Shown here: positions 55,452 to 64,000 of the stretch, in pieces
Position numbering within the stretch: the first letter of the stretch is position 1
Layout of the letters: each line of letters starts with the position of its first letter
Source: Methylobacter sp.
GTDB taxonomy: Bacteria; Pseudomonadota; Gammaproteobacteria; Methylococcales; Methylomonadaceae
Length of the DNA stretch: 64,000 nt
Assembly: GCA_030699385.1 (NCBI GenBank)
Contig: JAUYMY010000083.1
Location: 62,001 to 126,000 of the forward strand
Reading direction: 5' to 3'
Made by a program: the position numbers and the translations under genes
Notes under the pieces: generated by a model
Databases searched by the model: none
Seen by the model: the letters and a program-made list of their open reading frames with translations, nothing else
Told to the model about the DNA's origin: nothing

Positions 55452-57109
55452 TGTTTTTGTTTCCGTTTGTAAACCAGCGCCACAAAAACAACTAAGCCTA
55501 TGGCCAAGCCCGCCGCTAGGCCGAAGATGATGATGCGCACATAATCGGGTGCAATCAGTCCGGCTTCGCCAAGTAAGGGCGCAAAATCGCCTTGTCCCCA
55601 GACCGCTTGTTTTTTGGCGTAGTAATCTTTGTTAAAAATTTGGTCAAGAAAGGCGTCATGCATAAGCGGCATACCTTGTTCGTCGATTAACGGCTTGTAG
55701 GCCAGAATCGCCATGTTGCCGCCGGGTTCCATGCCATCGGTGGTGGTGCCGGTGGGGACGTGATCATGGAACATCCATAAGCCGGGGCCGTAGCTGTTTA
55801 AGCCGTTATTTTCGGTGCGCAGGCGTAAATCAAGCCGTTGTGCCGGGGCAATGTCGAACACGTCACGGGTTATTTGTGATGCCGCCGACAAGTCAACGCC
55901 GTCGAAAGCGGTGATGGTGGCTTTGTGCCCGTGGATATGCAGCGCGACCGGGGAGCGCTGGGCGTTGGCGATATGCAGTTTGATGTCTTCGTTATCATTG
56001 GCGACGATGACGCCATCGCGCAGCGTGTACGGGAAGGAATGGCCGTTCAGCATAAAATAGTTTTCAAACGATTCGTTCATGTTATAGCCCCGGTTCATGC
56101 GCTGCGCGATCAGGCGAGGGTCATTGGCATTCTGGATGATCTGCGCCAGCTTTTTATCGACCGACTGATAATGCAAATCGTATTCCTGGTTGTAGGATTC
56201 TTTCACCGCAACGGCAGGATGGCGGACGTGCCCTGCACCGATGTTGAAGGTTTGTACCCAGTTATTGGGCCGGTTTTCTTCGACGATAATCATGCCGCTC
56301 AAGCCCATCATGGTGTGCTGGGCGGTTTGTATGTGGCAATGGTAAAGCATGGTGCCGGCATGGCGGGGCTGGATTTCATAAGTGTGGCTTTTGCCGGGGA
56401 ACACCGGGTGTTCCTCCATGCCGTCATTATCGTCACCTGCGGCGGTTTCCCAGGGATGGTCGACGCCATGCAGATGGATGGTGTGCGGCAGGTAATGGGT
56501 GTTTTCCAGTGTGACATAAACCTTGTCGCCCTGTTCCACGCGAATAACAGGGGAGGGCGCACGCAGCAGCGGATTCGCGACCAGCGAATTGAAGTTTTTA
56601 ACCGCCATACCGCTGGCCTTGGGGGTAAATACCCACAGTCCCGGTTGAATGCCGGGCGCAATATCAAAGGTGTTAATCAGAAAATCGCCATCGGGACTAG
56701 CGCCGTTAAGTTCTGCAATTTCCAATTTGATGCGGATGATGTCGGGATCGCCGTCGCCGTCGAGATCGTCGGTCATCGTCAATGCGTCTTGAGCCAGATG
56801 CGAATTCATCAAGGTCTGCATCGAGACATTGTTAGCGCCTTTGACGGCAATGGCGATGTCGTAAGGATTATCGGGTTCGCAGGCGAGAGATTCATCAATC
56901 GTTACGCCGTCAATGATTTGTGCCTGCCGCCATTCCGGGTGCTCGTTAGAACACGGTTTTTCTACGGCGCTGGTCTCTTCCGAACGGTAAAAAACAGTTT
57001 CAGGCGGGGTAATATCCGCTGTTTGTGTTGAGCTAGGCAGAAAATAAACAGCAACGGCGATTAATGCAAGAATCAGCAGCATTAATACAATAAGGATTTT
57101 TTTGGACAT
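55448..57109 (-). CDS. Membrane-tethered multicopper oxidase with unusual site layout
   Basis: The 553-residue protein has an N-terminal membrane segment (7-24) and a C-terminal one (about 525-547). Copper motifs are HTIHLHG (208-213), HCHIQTAQHTMM (256-267), HIHGH (390-394) and HDH (447-449). The type 1 cysteine (Cys257) lies in the first cupredoxin domain, while the C-terminal position where laccases have HCH is HDH, so only the first domain can hold a type 1 site. An acidic calcium-loop-like insert, DLDGDGDPD, occurs near 115-122. It is coupled to the cupredoxin gene by a 4-base overlap. A periplasmic metal or phenol oxidase is a possible role. Confidence 0.87.
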   Translation of the reverse strand: MSKKILIVLMLLILALIAVAVYFLPSSTQTADITPPETVFYRSEETSAVEKPCSNEHPEWRQAQIIDGVTIDESLACEPDNPYDIAIAVKGANNVSMQTLMNSHLAQDALTMTDDLDGDGDPDIIRIKLEIAELNGASPDGDFLINTFDIAPGIQPGLWVFTPKASGMAVKNFNSLVANPLLRAPSPVIRVEQGDKVYVTLENTHYLPHTIHLHGVDHPWETAAGDDNDGMEEHPVFPGKSHTYEIQPRHAGTMLYHCHIQTAQHTMMGLSGMIIVEENRPNNWVQTFNIGAGHVRHPAVAVKESYNQEYDLHYQSVDKKLAQIIQNANDPRLIAQRMNRGYNMNESFENYFMLNGHSFPYTLRDGVIVANDNEDIKLHIANAQRSPVALHIHGHKATITAFDGVDLSAASQITRDVFDIAPAQRLDLRLRTENNGLNSYGPGLWMFHDHVPTGTTTDGMEPGGNMAILAYKPLIDEQGMPLMHDAFLDQIFNKDYYAKKQAVWGQGDFAPLLGEAGLIAPDYVRIIIFGLAAGLAIGLVVFVALVYKRKQKQ

Positions 57110-57258
57110 ATAACGACAGAAAATTGCTACAAAGTGACGCTATTGTAAAGGCCGGACCCGTTAAAACATAGGTGCATTTTTAGCGCAGGTCTTGCCACCG
57201 TTAATTAGTTATGCCGATGATAGGCTGTGTTTTAAATAGCACCGGTGGGCATTATACT

Positions 57259-57267
57259 TGCTATAAT
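57259..57267 (+). promoter_or_regulatory. Extended -10 promoter candidate for the 57370 operon
   Basis: TGCTATAAT is a perfect extended -10 and lies about 100 bases upstream of the hypothetical gene. No good -35 is present, which is tolerated with TGn. It lies in the divergent spacer from the multicopper oxidase. Confidence 0.45.
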
Positions 57268-57369
57268 TCCGCCGAAATTTAATGTTGTTAGATTGGGCTT
57301 TTCTTTAAAGCTAGGCAAGCCCAGCCTTTCCCGCCTTCATTTATCTACATCTTTACTTGGTATTAAAGC

Positions 57370-57909
57370 ATGGTTAATTCGAACTCATACAATCCCGACC
57401 TTGATTGGACCCAAGTCAGGGAAACGTCAAAAATGCTGATTTTGTCGGCTATTCAAGTAGAAGATATGCTGAATGAATCCGATTTGTCGGTTAACACGCT
57501 GACCGAATCATTCACTTCAATTGTTGAGCACATGCAGGCGATTAATAATCATCTGTTGGCCCTCGACTCCTGTGAAATCAGAAATGAAGCAATAGCCTGT
57601 TGCGCAGAAACAACGGATAAAATCCAGGCATCGATTATTGCTTTCCAGTTTTATGACCGGATGCAGCAATGTCTGCAACATGTCACTTTAAATTTAAAAG
57701 GCTTGTCGGAGCTGGTGGAAAGCCCTGACCGCCTTTATAACCCAAATGAATGGCGTCAGTTTCAACATCAAATTCGCTCCCGCTATACCATGGAATCTGA
57801 AAAGCTGATGTTTGACGCTATCGTGCAGGGTAAGTCTGTCGATGAGGCCTTAGCCTTAAAAACTGCGCATCAAGAAGAAGATCAGTCAGACAATATAGAG
57901 CTTTTTTAA
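57370..57909 (+). CDS. Helical hypothetical protein
   Basis: The 179-residue protein is predicted to be mostly alpha-helical, with four cysteines (for example CEIRNEAIACCAE) and an acidic tail. The central segment IIAFQFYDRMQQCLQHVT recalls helices of chemotaxis-type coiled proteins, but no family can be assigned. There is no signal or membrane segment. It is followed within 6 bases by the TPR lipoprotein, so it probably shares an operon with it. Confidence 0.7.
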   Translation: MVNSNSYNPDLDWTQVRETSKMLILSAIQVEDMLNESDLSVNTLTESFTSIVEHMQAINNHLLALDSCEIRNEAIACCAETTDKIQASIIAFQFYDRMQQCLQHVTLNLKGLSELVESPDRLYNPNEWRQFQHQIRSRYTMESEKLMFDAIVQGKSVDEALALKTAHQEEDQSDNIELF

Positions 57910-57915
57910 TCCACA

Positions 57916-58599
57916 ATGTCATTTAAACGCTTAATTATTATTGGCGCATTGCCGTCTTTGCTCGCCGGTTGCTCCAGTATGTTCGGCACACAGCCACCGG
58001 CGCCGGTGTTCGGCGGACAGTCCGCACCTGAACAAACGTCTCCCCGCGTACCGGAAGTCATCAGGCCAGATCAACCGGTTGTTAAAACCAAACCGCTGAA
58101 AGACTTTTCGGCGATAAAGATAGAACCGTTATTGCCTTCAGAGCCGGCACCGGTCGAGCCGTTACCGCAATTTCCAGAATCACAGGCTTCGGAGTCCATC
58201 AGCTTAGAACCGATGGAGCAGTCACCGCCACCCCAGCCTGAATTAACGCCGTTTCAGCCGATAGAAACTACCGTAGCGTTGTCGCCGGTCGTAACTGCTT
58301 TAGTGTCTGCCGCCAACCAAAACACCAAAGCGGGCGATATTGAGTCAGCCGCCGCGTCGATTGAGCGCGCGATCAGAATCGAGCCCAGAAATGCGACTTT
58401 GTTTTATAAATTAGCCTTATTAAGATTAAAGCAGTCAAAGCCGCGTCTGGCTGAGGATTTGGCCAAAAAGTCCGCGTTACTGGCCGTTAACGATAATACG
58501 TTGAAAAAACATTGCTGGTTATTGATTGCTCACGCCAGAGAATTGCAACAAAACTTCCCCGGCGCCAAAGAAGCCAAGATGAAGGCCGATAGTTTTTAA
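57916..58599 (+). CDS. TPR-containing lipoprotein
   Basis: The 227-residue protein has a lipoprotein signal MSFKRLIIIGALPSLLAGC with lipobox LAGC. A Pro-rich linker spans ~30-125, and about three tetratricopeptide-like helix pairs (AGDIESAAASIERAIRIEPR) form the C-terminal third. No Asp at +2 is present, so outer-membrane sorting is expected. It may have a peptidoglycan or envelope assembly role. It is in tandem with the preceding hypothetical gene. Confidence 0.78.
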   Translation: MSFKRLIIIGALPSLLAGCSSMFGTQPPAPVFGGQSAPEQTSPRVPEVIRPDQPVVKTKPLKDFSAIKIEPLLPSEPAPVEPLPQFPESQASESISLEPMEQSPPPQPELTPFQPIETTVALSPVVTALVSAANQNTKAGDIESAAASIERAIRIEPRNATLFYKLALLRLKQSKPRLAEDLAKKSALLAVNDNTLKKHCWLLIAHARELQQNFPGAKEAKMKADSF

Positions 58600-58617
58600 A
58601 CGGCTATTCTTTTACTT

Positions 58618-58644
58618 CCGTTCCGACGCAACGCGTAGGAACGG
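58618..58644. repeat. Short inverted repeat before bamE
   Basis: CCGTTCC and GGAACGG enclose GACGCAACGCGTA. It resembles, loosely, the GACG palindrome at 13556-13587. It lies between the TPR lipoprotein and bamE. Confidence 0.45.
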
Positions 58645-58737
58645 GAGCACGATGAATATGACGCGTTTGCCTGATTGGTAGGATAATCGCTTAACATCCT
58701 GTATGATTTGGCATTTTCAACATACCCGCAAGTTCAA

Positions 58738-59283
58738 ATGAGAAAGTCGTTTTTTGCGCTCAACTTAGATAGACAGCGCTCCATTTCCTACATCCTTGTC
58801 GTCTCGGCAAGTCTGTCACTCGCCTCCTGCAGCACCGTTTTAAACAACCTGCCGGGAGTCTATAGCATTGATGTTCAGCAGGGTAATATCGTCGATCAAG
58901 CAATGATTGACCAGCTCAGACCCAGTATGAATAAACGTCAGGTACTTTACATCATGGGCTCACCCATGCTGGTCAATTTCTTCCATCAAAAACGCTGGGA
59001 TTATCTTTATACGGAGCGATCCGGCGATGAAGCGAAGGAACAAAAAAGAATTTCACTGTTCTTTAATAACGACCAGTTGGCCGCCGTGCAAGGTGATTTA
59101 AAGCCCAGTGCGGTTCCTGTTATCAAAACATCAAATGAAACAACGGTGGACGTTCCCAAGCGCGATCTTGAAAAAACCATGTGGGAAAAAATCACCGGCC
59201 TGTTCGGCTATGACGGCATTGATAGTCCCGCTAAAACCAATCCAGCTGACGCAGCCGTATCAACGGATAAATTGCCGTTTTAG
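58738..59283 (+). CDS. bamE: Outer-membrane assembly lipoprotein BamE (SmpA/OmlA)
   Basis: The 181-residue lipoprotein has a lipobox LASC within SLSLASCSTVLNNLPGVY. The BamE domain includes YSIDVQQGNIVDQAMIDQL, MNKRQVLYIMGSP and WDYLYTERSGD. It assists BamA in outer-membrane protein insertion. It is longer than E. coli BamE (113) by a C-terminal tail. The start MRKSFFALN is preferred over the ATG at 58708. Confidence 0.92.
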   Translation: MRKSFFALNLDRQRSISYILVVSASLSLASCSTVLNNLPGVYSIDVQQGNIVDQAMIDQLRPSMNKRQVLYIMGSPMLVNFFHQKRWDYLYTERSGDEAKEQKRISLFFNNDQLAAVQGDLKPSAVPVIKTSNETTVDVPKRDLEKTMWEKITGLFGYDGIDSPAKTNPADAAVSTDKLPF

Positions 59284-59295
59284 GCCAGTGCGACT

Positions 59296-60099
59296 TTAAT
59301 ACCCATGCGTAGGATCTTGCAATCCGATTAACGGCTCGGCTAAACGAATAACCTCGGATTCAATCCTGCCATCTGCGTACAAGTCGATGAGACGGTAACC
59401 GGGCGCGGTGTCGGTTACCAGAAAATCGCTACAGTAAGGGGCAAATTGAAAGCAGGTCGATGGCGCGCCCAATACCCGAACATTTGCGTTTTGAATATCC
59501 ATGATCTGATGAATATGGCCGGTGGTGATGGCTTTTACTTGCGAATAGTGCCCCACCATCGCCCATAATTCACCGCTGTTTTCTATGATCATAGTGTCCA
59601 TCCAGGAGCTTTTCGTTTCTAGGCAGTGATGATGAATAGCGATAAGCGCATGGCGATCCTGATGCCCTTTTAAGGCGCTCTCAAGAAAATCCAATTCCTC
59701 GACGGACAAACGGCCTCTAGGCTCACCGGGTATCTGGCTGTTCAGGCTGATCAACTGCCAATTATCCAATAACAGCTGTTTGCGGCAGTTAATGCGCTCG
59801 GTGCCGAACACCTGCTGCATCAGCTGATAATCATCATGATTGCCAGGCAGACAGATGCACGGCGTTTGATAGACTTCAAGGCTGGCTAAAATGCGCCGGT
59901 AACTTGCCAGACAAGGTTCCTGAGCCAAGTCGCCGGTCAGTATTATCAAATCGAAATACTGTTTTTTAGCAAATGCCTGTTTTAGGCAGGCATGAAAATA
60001 ATGTTCGGTGTTAATACCCAGCATCGTGTCTTCCGGTGCTGCCAAAATATGTAGATCGGATAATTGCAGGATGGACAGGCAGTTGGTTTTATCAGGCAT
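59296..60099 (-). CDS. cpdA: 3',5'-cyclic-AMP phosphodiesterase CpdA
   Basis: The 267-residue calcineurin-type metallophosphoesterase has the metal motifs LSDLHI, LTGDLAQE, LPGNHDDY, AIHHHCLE and TGHIHQ in order. The length and context fit CpdA, which degrades cAMP. It begins 8 bases after the argA stop on the same strand. Confidence 0.9.
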   Translation of the reverse strand: MPDKTNCLSILQLSDLHILAAPEDTMLGINTEHYFHACLKQAFAKKQYFDLIILTGDLAQEPCLASYRRILASLEVYQTPCICLPGNHDDYQLMQQVFGTERINCRKQLLLDNWQLISLNSQIPGEPRGRLSVEELDFLESALKGHQDRHALIAIHHHCLETKSSWMDTMIIENSGELWAMVGHYSQVKAITTGHIHQIMDIQNANVRVLGAPSTCFQFAPYCSDFLVTDTAPGYRLIDLYADGRIESEVIRLAEPLIGLQDPTHGY

Positions 60100-60107
60100 C
60101 GGAAGTT

Positions 60108-61424
60108 TTATCCTATTTTTTTACACAGCACTTTAGAATTTCTTTGCGGGTTATATAACGCCCGGAGCCGCTCGGGCAGATCGCTCAGTACCGCCGATAA
60201 AAAACCCCGTTCAATAAACCAGTGCATGGTTTGCGTGGATAACACGAATAAGGTGTTAAGTTTAAGTGCCGCTGCCCGACGATAAACATATTCCAGCATC
60301 CTATTGCCCCGGTGTGCGCCCAAATATTCGGGGTGTACGGCAAGGCAGGCAATGGCGCCGAAGTGGCCTTCGACATCGGGGTGCAACGCGGTGCAGCCGA
60401 TAATCAAGCCATCGCGCTCAATCACAATATAGTCGGCAATTTCCATTTCGATTTTTTCACGGGAACGTTTTGCCAGCTTGCCTTGTTGTTCCAGCGGCTT
60501 GATTAATTCCAAAATGCCGCCGATGTCGTTCAGCGTCGCTGGGCGCAATTCTTCATACGCAGTTGAGCTGATCAGCGTACCGATACCGTCGCGGCTGAAT
60601 AATTCGAGCAACAGCGCGCCATCGGTGCGGCGGTTAAGCAGATGCACCCGGTCGATACCGGCCTGGCAACTTTGTATCGCGGCTTTAAGCGGCAAGCTGA
60701 TGTCGGTGGACAATTCCGGATGTTGCTGCAAGAAAGCCTCGGCCTCGGCGGTGGTCATTTGCTGGAGTTGTTCGCCATTATCAGGATTGCAGCAGTTTTG
60801 TTCGGTCAATAACACCAATTTTTCCGCTTTCAATGCAATCGAAACGGCGGTAGCGACTTGTTCTGCCGACAGATTAAACACTTCGCCGCTGGGTGAATAA
60901 CCGATAGGCGAAATCAACACCACATTATTCTGGTCGAGTTGTTGATGAATGGCTACGCTGTCGATGCGGCGCACGGCGCCGGTATGATCATAATCAATAC
61001 CATCAATCACGCCAATCGGTTTGGCGGTGACAAAATTGCCCGAAGCTACCTTAATTTTTGCGCCTGCCATCGGCGAATTAGCCAGCCCCATCGACAGTAG
61101 CGCCTCAATTTCCACACGCACCAAGCCCGCCGCTTCTTTGACGCATTGCAAGGCGAGCTCATCGGTGATGCGCAAGTTGTTATGAAAACGCGCCGGTGCA
61201 TCCAGTTTGGCAAGCCGCTGGTCAATTTGCGGCCGTATGCCGTGAACCAAGACCAAACGTATGCCCAAACTGTGCAGCAAGGCGAAATCGTGGACATGAT
61301 GAGCAAAGTCATCGGCCAGCACCGCTTCGCCGCCAAAAGAGATGACAAAGGTCAGGTTGCGATGCGCGTGTATGTAAGGCGAGGAATCCCTGAACCAGCT
61401 GACGAAAGCATTTTGTGTGTTCAT
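60108..61424 (-). CDS. argA: N-acetylglutamate synthase (amino-acid N-acetyltransferase)
   Basis: The 438-residue enzyme catalyses the first arginine-pathway step. An amino-acid-kinase-like domain (TFVISFGGEAVLADD, LVLVHGIRPQIDQRL) is followed by a GNAT domain starting near 290 (LEHPVQ-type region, here IGGILELIKPLEQQGKLAKR, with YLGAHRGNRMLEYVYRRA). Length agrees with E. coli ArgA (443). Feedback inhibition by arginine is known in this family. Confidence 0.95.
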   Translation of the reverse strand: MNTQNAFVSWFRDSSPYIHAHRNLTFVISFGGEAVLADDFAHHVHDFALLHSLGIRLVLVHGIRPQIDQRLAKLDAPARFHNNLRITDELALQCVKEAAGLVRVEIEALLSMGLANSPMAGAKIKVASGNFVTAKPIGVIDGIDYDHTGAVRRIDSVAIHQQLDQNNVVLISPIGYSPSGEVFNLSAEQVATAVSIALKAEKLVLLTEQNCCNPDNGEQLQQMTTAEAEAFLQQHPELSTDISLPLKAAIQSCQAGIDRVHLLNRRTDGALLLELFSRDGIGTLISSTAYEELRPATLNDIGGILELIKPLEQQGKLAKRSREKIEMEIADYIVIERDGLIIGCTALHPDVEGHFGAIACLAVHPEYLGAHRGNRMLEYVYRRAAALKLNTLFVLSTQTMHWFIERGFLSAVLSDLPERLRALYNPQRNSKVLCKKIG

Positions 61425-61445
61425 AGTCAGTTTTGAGCAAGGGTT

Positions 61446-63038
61446 TTAGTAATACACTCTGAAGGAGTGCTGTATTTGTTCAAACTCGTACAAATAAGGC
61501 AGTGCCACTTCGTGATTGGCCGCGATGACCAATAAATCATGGGAAAAAACCGAGGTGTTGTACCAGTTAAAACTGCCCTCGATGACAATATAATCGTCAA
61601 TAATGCAGTATTTGGAATGTATCGGCGAATAAGGCACCGGATGGTCATCTTGCCCGTAAACCAGGCCTATCGGGATACCGGCATGTTTTAAGCGTTCGAC
61701 CGTCGGCAGCAGCGGGCGATTGAGTTCATCGTGCATGGAACGCTCTACGCCGACACGCCCTTGCCGGGCCAAATGCCCGTTCAGCAGGATATGCACATAA
61801 ACGCCCCTGTTTTTGGCGTTGATCAGCGCGTTGACGACGCTGTCGTGATGGTCGCCGAGCAAATCGCCGATCAGGAATATCGACAGCTTAATCGAATGCC
61901 GGGCGCGGTTAATCTCGGCCAAAATGGCGTGATGCGGTCGGTACGGCTGGCCGTTCAGCATGACGTGGCGGCCAAAGGTGTAGAGCAGGTTGAAATGGCT
62001 TAACGGGTCGATACCGTATTTTTGGATAACGCCGCCGCGCTGGCTTTGAAAAATGTTGTCCAGCAGACGGCAGACGCCTTTGGAATGGAAGGTCATCCCC
62101 GATTCCCAGTTGGCCCACCAGCGGTCGAAGGTGATGTTAAATGAGCCTAATATGCTGTCTTCGTCATTAAAAATGATGAATTTGGTGTGCATATCCGGCT
62201 CTACTTCAATCAAGTGATGCTTGGGGCTGCAAAACACGCCGATCAATTCAACCCGCGAACGTTTTAGGCGGGCATAGTTTTGGCTGTTGGTCAGGGTCAT
62301 TTTTCGCCAGTCAACGATACATTGCACCAAAACCCCCTGATCGCTGGCAGCCAGCAAATGAGTGGTAAAATCATAGTCGTCAATGCAATCGACGCTGACT
62401 TTTATTGTGCATAAACGGCCGGGATTTTCGTGTTTGCTGCGGATAACTTTGTCGATCAGGTCATGTATATAACGCTTGGGATGAAAGGGATGGAACTGCT
62501 GGCCTTTGGTGAACTTGGGCACCAGCTGCAAGGCACCAAAATGGTGGTTGTACCAATCCACATCGCTCTGCAATTCGCCGGCATTTAACTCGTGGGCGCG
62601 ATAATGATTAGCCGTGGCCCAGTCGCCGGTAATGCGCCGGTACTGCGGCTGGTCGCCTTGCAGTTGCTGCCAGTCCATAAAGATATATTCGCTTTGCGAG
62701 GCAATCGAGCGTTCATCCAGATGCACGATAAAGGCAAATTTAATGCAGTTAATGTGGCCGAAATTATTGGAAAATGGGTGGATATAAAAATCCCGGGTGC
62801 AGCGTTTGTGTCTATCCCACTGAATATCGTAGGCATCGGTGTCGACAATGTAGGTTTCACAGATTTCGTCGCGGTAAACTTTAACTATCACTTTGATATT
62901 GGCCAGAACGCCGTAAAACACATCAAAGTCTATTTTTCCCCAGCGAATATAAAAGGTGTCGTTAAAATCATTCACGCGCTGGAAAGAGCCACCCAGATTG
63001 GCATGGGTGGGCGCGGCGTAATGTTCTGCTATCTGCAT
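61446..63038 (-). CDS. Phospholipase D-like protein with two HKD motifs
   Basis: The 530-residue protein carries two HKD motifs, HTKFIIFNDEDSILGSFN and HSKYCIIDDYIVIEGSFN, the hallmark of the PLD superfamily (two half-sites forming one catalytic centre). No signal peptide or transmembrane segment is visible, so a cytoplasmic or peripheral role is likely. Start MQIAEHYAAPTHANLG is chosen since GGAG precedes it. It is followed on the same strand by argA, and preceded by an endonuclease/exonuclease/phosphatase gene. Confidence 0.84.
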   Translation of the reverse strand: MQIAEHYAAPTHANLGGSFQRVNDFNDTFYIRWGKIDFDVFYGVLANIKVIVKVYRDEICETYIVDTDAYDIQWDRHKRCTRDFYIHPFSNNFGHINCIKFAFIVHLDERSIASQSEYIFMDWQQLQGDQPQYRRITGDWATANHYRAHELNAGELQSDVDWYNHHFGALQLVPKFTKGQQFHPFHPKRYIHDLIDKVIRSKHENPGRLCTIKVSVDCIDDYDFTTHLLAASDQGVLVQCIVDWRKMTLTNSQNYARLKRSRVELIGVFCSPKHHLIEVEPDMHTKFIIFNDEDSILGSFNITFDRWWANWESGMTFHSKGVCRLLDNIFQSQRGGVIQKYGIDPLSHFNLLYTFGRHVMLNGQPYRPHHAILAEINRARHSIKLSIFLIGDLLGDHHDSVVNALINAKNRGVYVHILLNGHLARQGRVGVERSMHDELNRPLLPTVERLKHAGIPIGLVYGQDDHPVPYSPIHSKYCIIDDYIVIEGSFNWYNTSVFSHDLLVIAANHEVALPYLYEFEQIQHSFRVYY

Positions 63039-63093
63039 ATTTTTATCTCCATGATGAAAGGGCAAAGCCTTACCAGACTGTGAAAGTATGTTT

Positions 63094-63252
63094 GTAACTG
63101 CTCAGCGACAAAGTAAATAGAACTCGGCAATTGCTCCTGCATTGCTCTACCTCCTGCGTCCATGCAGTCGGCGGATGGCGCTGATGAAATGGATAATCAC
63201 TTTTTAAAAAATCCGTGTAAATCCGTCTTATCTGTGTAATCCGTGTTCCATT
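63094..63252. repeat. MITE-like repeat, family C (copy near right edge)
   Basis: GTAACTGCTCAG (63094-63105, one change from the family terminus) is followed by the AATAGAACTCGGCAATTGCT block at 63116 and ends GTTCCATT (63245-63252). The right outer terminus is missing. Confidence 0.65.
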
Positions 63253-63259
63253 AATAATT

Positions 63260-64000
63260 TTATTTAGGCTCAAAAGCCATAAAATAACCGCAATGGTCGG
63301 AAACGCTACCGTAATCCTGTTCGGTGAATAAAACCCGCGCCGAGATGACTTGCAGCTCGCTGGTTTTATCCAGAAAAATATAATCGATACGGTAATCGTC
63401 GCTCAAATAATTTTGCCAATGCGGATCGTTAACCCGGAAAATCTTGTCAAACACGCCTTGTTCATTAGCGGCTAAATATTGGTCGTCATATTGGTGCGCA
63501 TCGACTACCAGATGATAACCGGTTGACCCAGCGGCAATATTGAAATCGCCGCATAATAAGGTCGCAGTCACCGACGCCGATTTTTTAGCGTCGGCCCACT
63601 CGCACAGGCGTTGGAATTGCCCGGCAAAACCGTCTTCCCACCAACTTAAATGCGCCGAAAACACATTAATCAGGCCGATATGGGGCACTTTGATTTGCGC
63701 CATGACCACTTTGCGTGAATGTATGCTGTAAACGTCATGGCTGTCCGACACATACTTGGCGTCGTGTTTATGCAACGGGTATTTGCTTAAAATGGCCACG
63801 CCTTCGCGGTATTTGTCAAAACCCAAATGCGACCAATCTGTGTGTATATGATAAGGCACCGGCAACCGGTCATTAATGATACGGGCGGAATTGGACGCCC
63901 AGTCTCCGTCTCCGTCATTCCAAAGTTCGGCCACTTCTTGCAGACAGACCACGTCAACATCCAGCTCCTTAATTGCTTTGGCTATTTGCGAGAATTTATC
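63260..64000 (-). CDS. Endonuclease/exonuclease/phosphatase-family protein (5' part off window)
   Basis: At least 246 residues are visible. The frame runs through the right window edge, so the true start is not seen. Motifs of the EEP fold are VVCLQEVAEL (catalytic Glu), LLCGDFNIA (Asp/Asn) and VSDHCGYF (Asp-His). DNases, phosphodiesterases and sphingomyelinases share this fold, so the substrate is unknown. Same-strand adjacency to the PLD-like gene suggests a joint phosphodiester-cleaving role. Confidence 0.8.
   Translation of the reverse strand, partial: DKFSQIAKAIKELDVDVVCLQEVAELWNDGDGDWASNSARIINDRLPVPYHIHTDWSHLGFDKYREGVAILSKYPLHKHDAKYVSDSHDVYSIHSRKVVMAQIKVPHIGLINVFSAHLSWWEDGFAGQFQRLCEWADAKKSASVTATLLCGDFNIAAGSTGYHLVVDAHQYDDQYLAANEQGVFDKIFRVNDPHWQNYLSDDYRIDYIFLDKTSELQVISARVLFTEQDYGSVSDHCGYFMAFEPK

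Noticed and set aside
55925-57031. 368-codon open frame on the plus strand
   Set aside because: It lies wholly antisense to the multicopper oxidase, whose copper motifs prove the minus-strand reading. The product has no recognisable domain.

Overview
The window is ordinary bacterial chromosome from a gammaproteobacterium of roughly 48-50 % GC. The aromatic-amino-acid operon gyrA-serC-pheA-hisC-tyrA-aroA-cmk-rpsA-ihfB has the gene order seen in Pseudomonas and relatives. RlmJ, RlmG, LolA, RarA, PrfC, EfpL/YeiP, HtpX, BamE, CpdA and ArgA are all of gammaproteobacterial type. Dense short palindromic repeats, glycogen enzymes (GH57 branching enzyme with DUF4912, GlgX) and TIGR04282/TIGR04283 transferases would suit a methanotroph of the order Methylococcales, but that placement is an inference. 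No rRNA, tRNA, CRISPR array, prophage or intact insertion sequence was seen.

Left third (1-16.4 kb). After the end of an rlmJ/FAD-oxidoreductase pair comes a QEGLA-motif (DUF1704) metallopeptidase-like gene, then a large amidoligase/peptide-processing locus. On the minus strand lie a transglutaminase-like protease, the Anbu proteasome-type peptidase, a second transglutaminase, a fused ATP-grasp/alpha-E protein, citrate synthase (embedded in the locus) and a 1125-residue transglutaminase-DUF2126 fusion. Divergent from these, on the plus strand, are a separate ATP-grasp and a separate alpha-E gene. The set matches a system predicted by comparative genomics to make and break an unknown amide-linked or peptide product. 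Its substrate cannot be read from sequence, and it is the most interesting region here. Three copies of one palindromic repeat sit at its gene junctions.

Middle (16.4-31.4 kb). This holds a glycosyltransferase, a TVP38-family membrane protein overlapping a mercuric-reductase-like flavoprotein, rarA, lolA, prfC, an orphan F-type ATP synthase a subunit coupled to corA, a SixA-like phosphatase, a fused toxin-antitoxin relic, the DUF4912/GH57 pair, a second TIGR-type transferase, a low-molecular-weight phosphatase and a dienelactone hydrolase.

Right half (31.4-64 kb). The gyrA-to-ihfB block is followed by a Nudix hydrolase with a PQQ-type sugar dehydrogenase, htpX, efpL, rlmG, a tiny membrane protein, glgX, an acyl-CoA synthetase/GNAT fusion, a GH17-like protein, a UPF0175/DUF3368 toxin-antitoxin pair, a membrane-tethered multicopper oxidase with a cupredoxin partner, a hypothetical gene, a TPR lipoprotein, bamE, cpdA, argA, a phospholipase-D-like protein and the end of an endonuclease/exonuclease/phosphatase-family gene. 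At least five families of short inverted repeats occupy many of the intergenic gaps.
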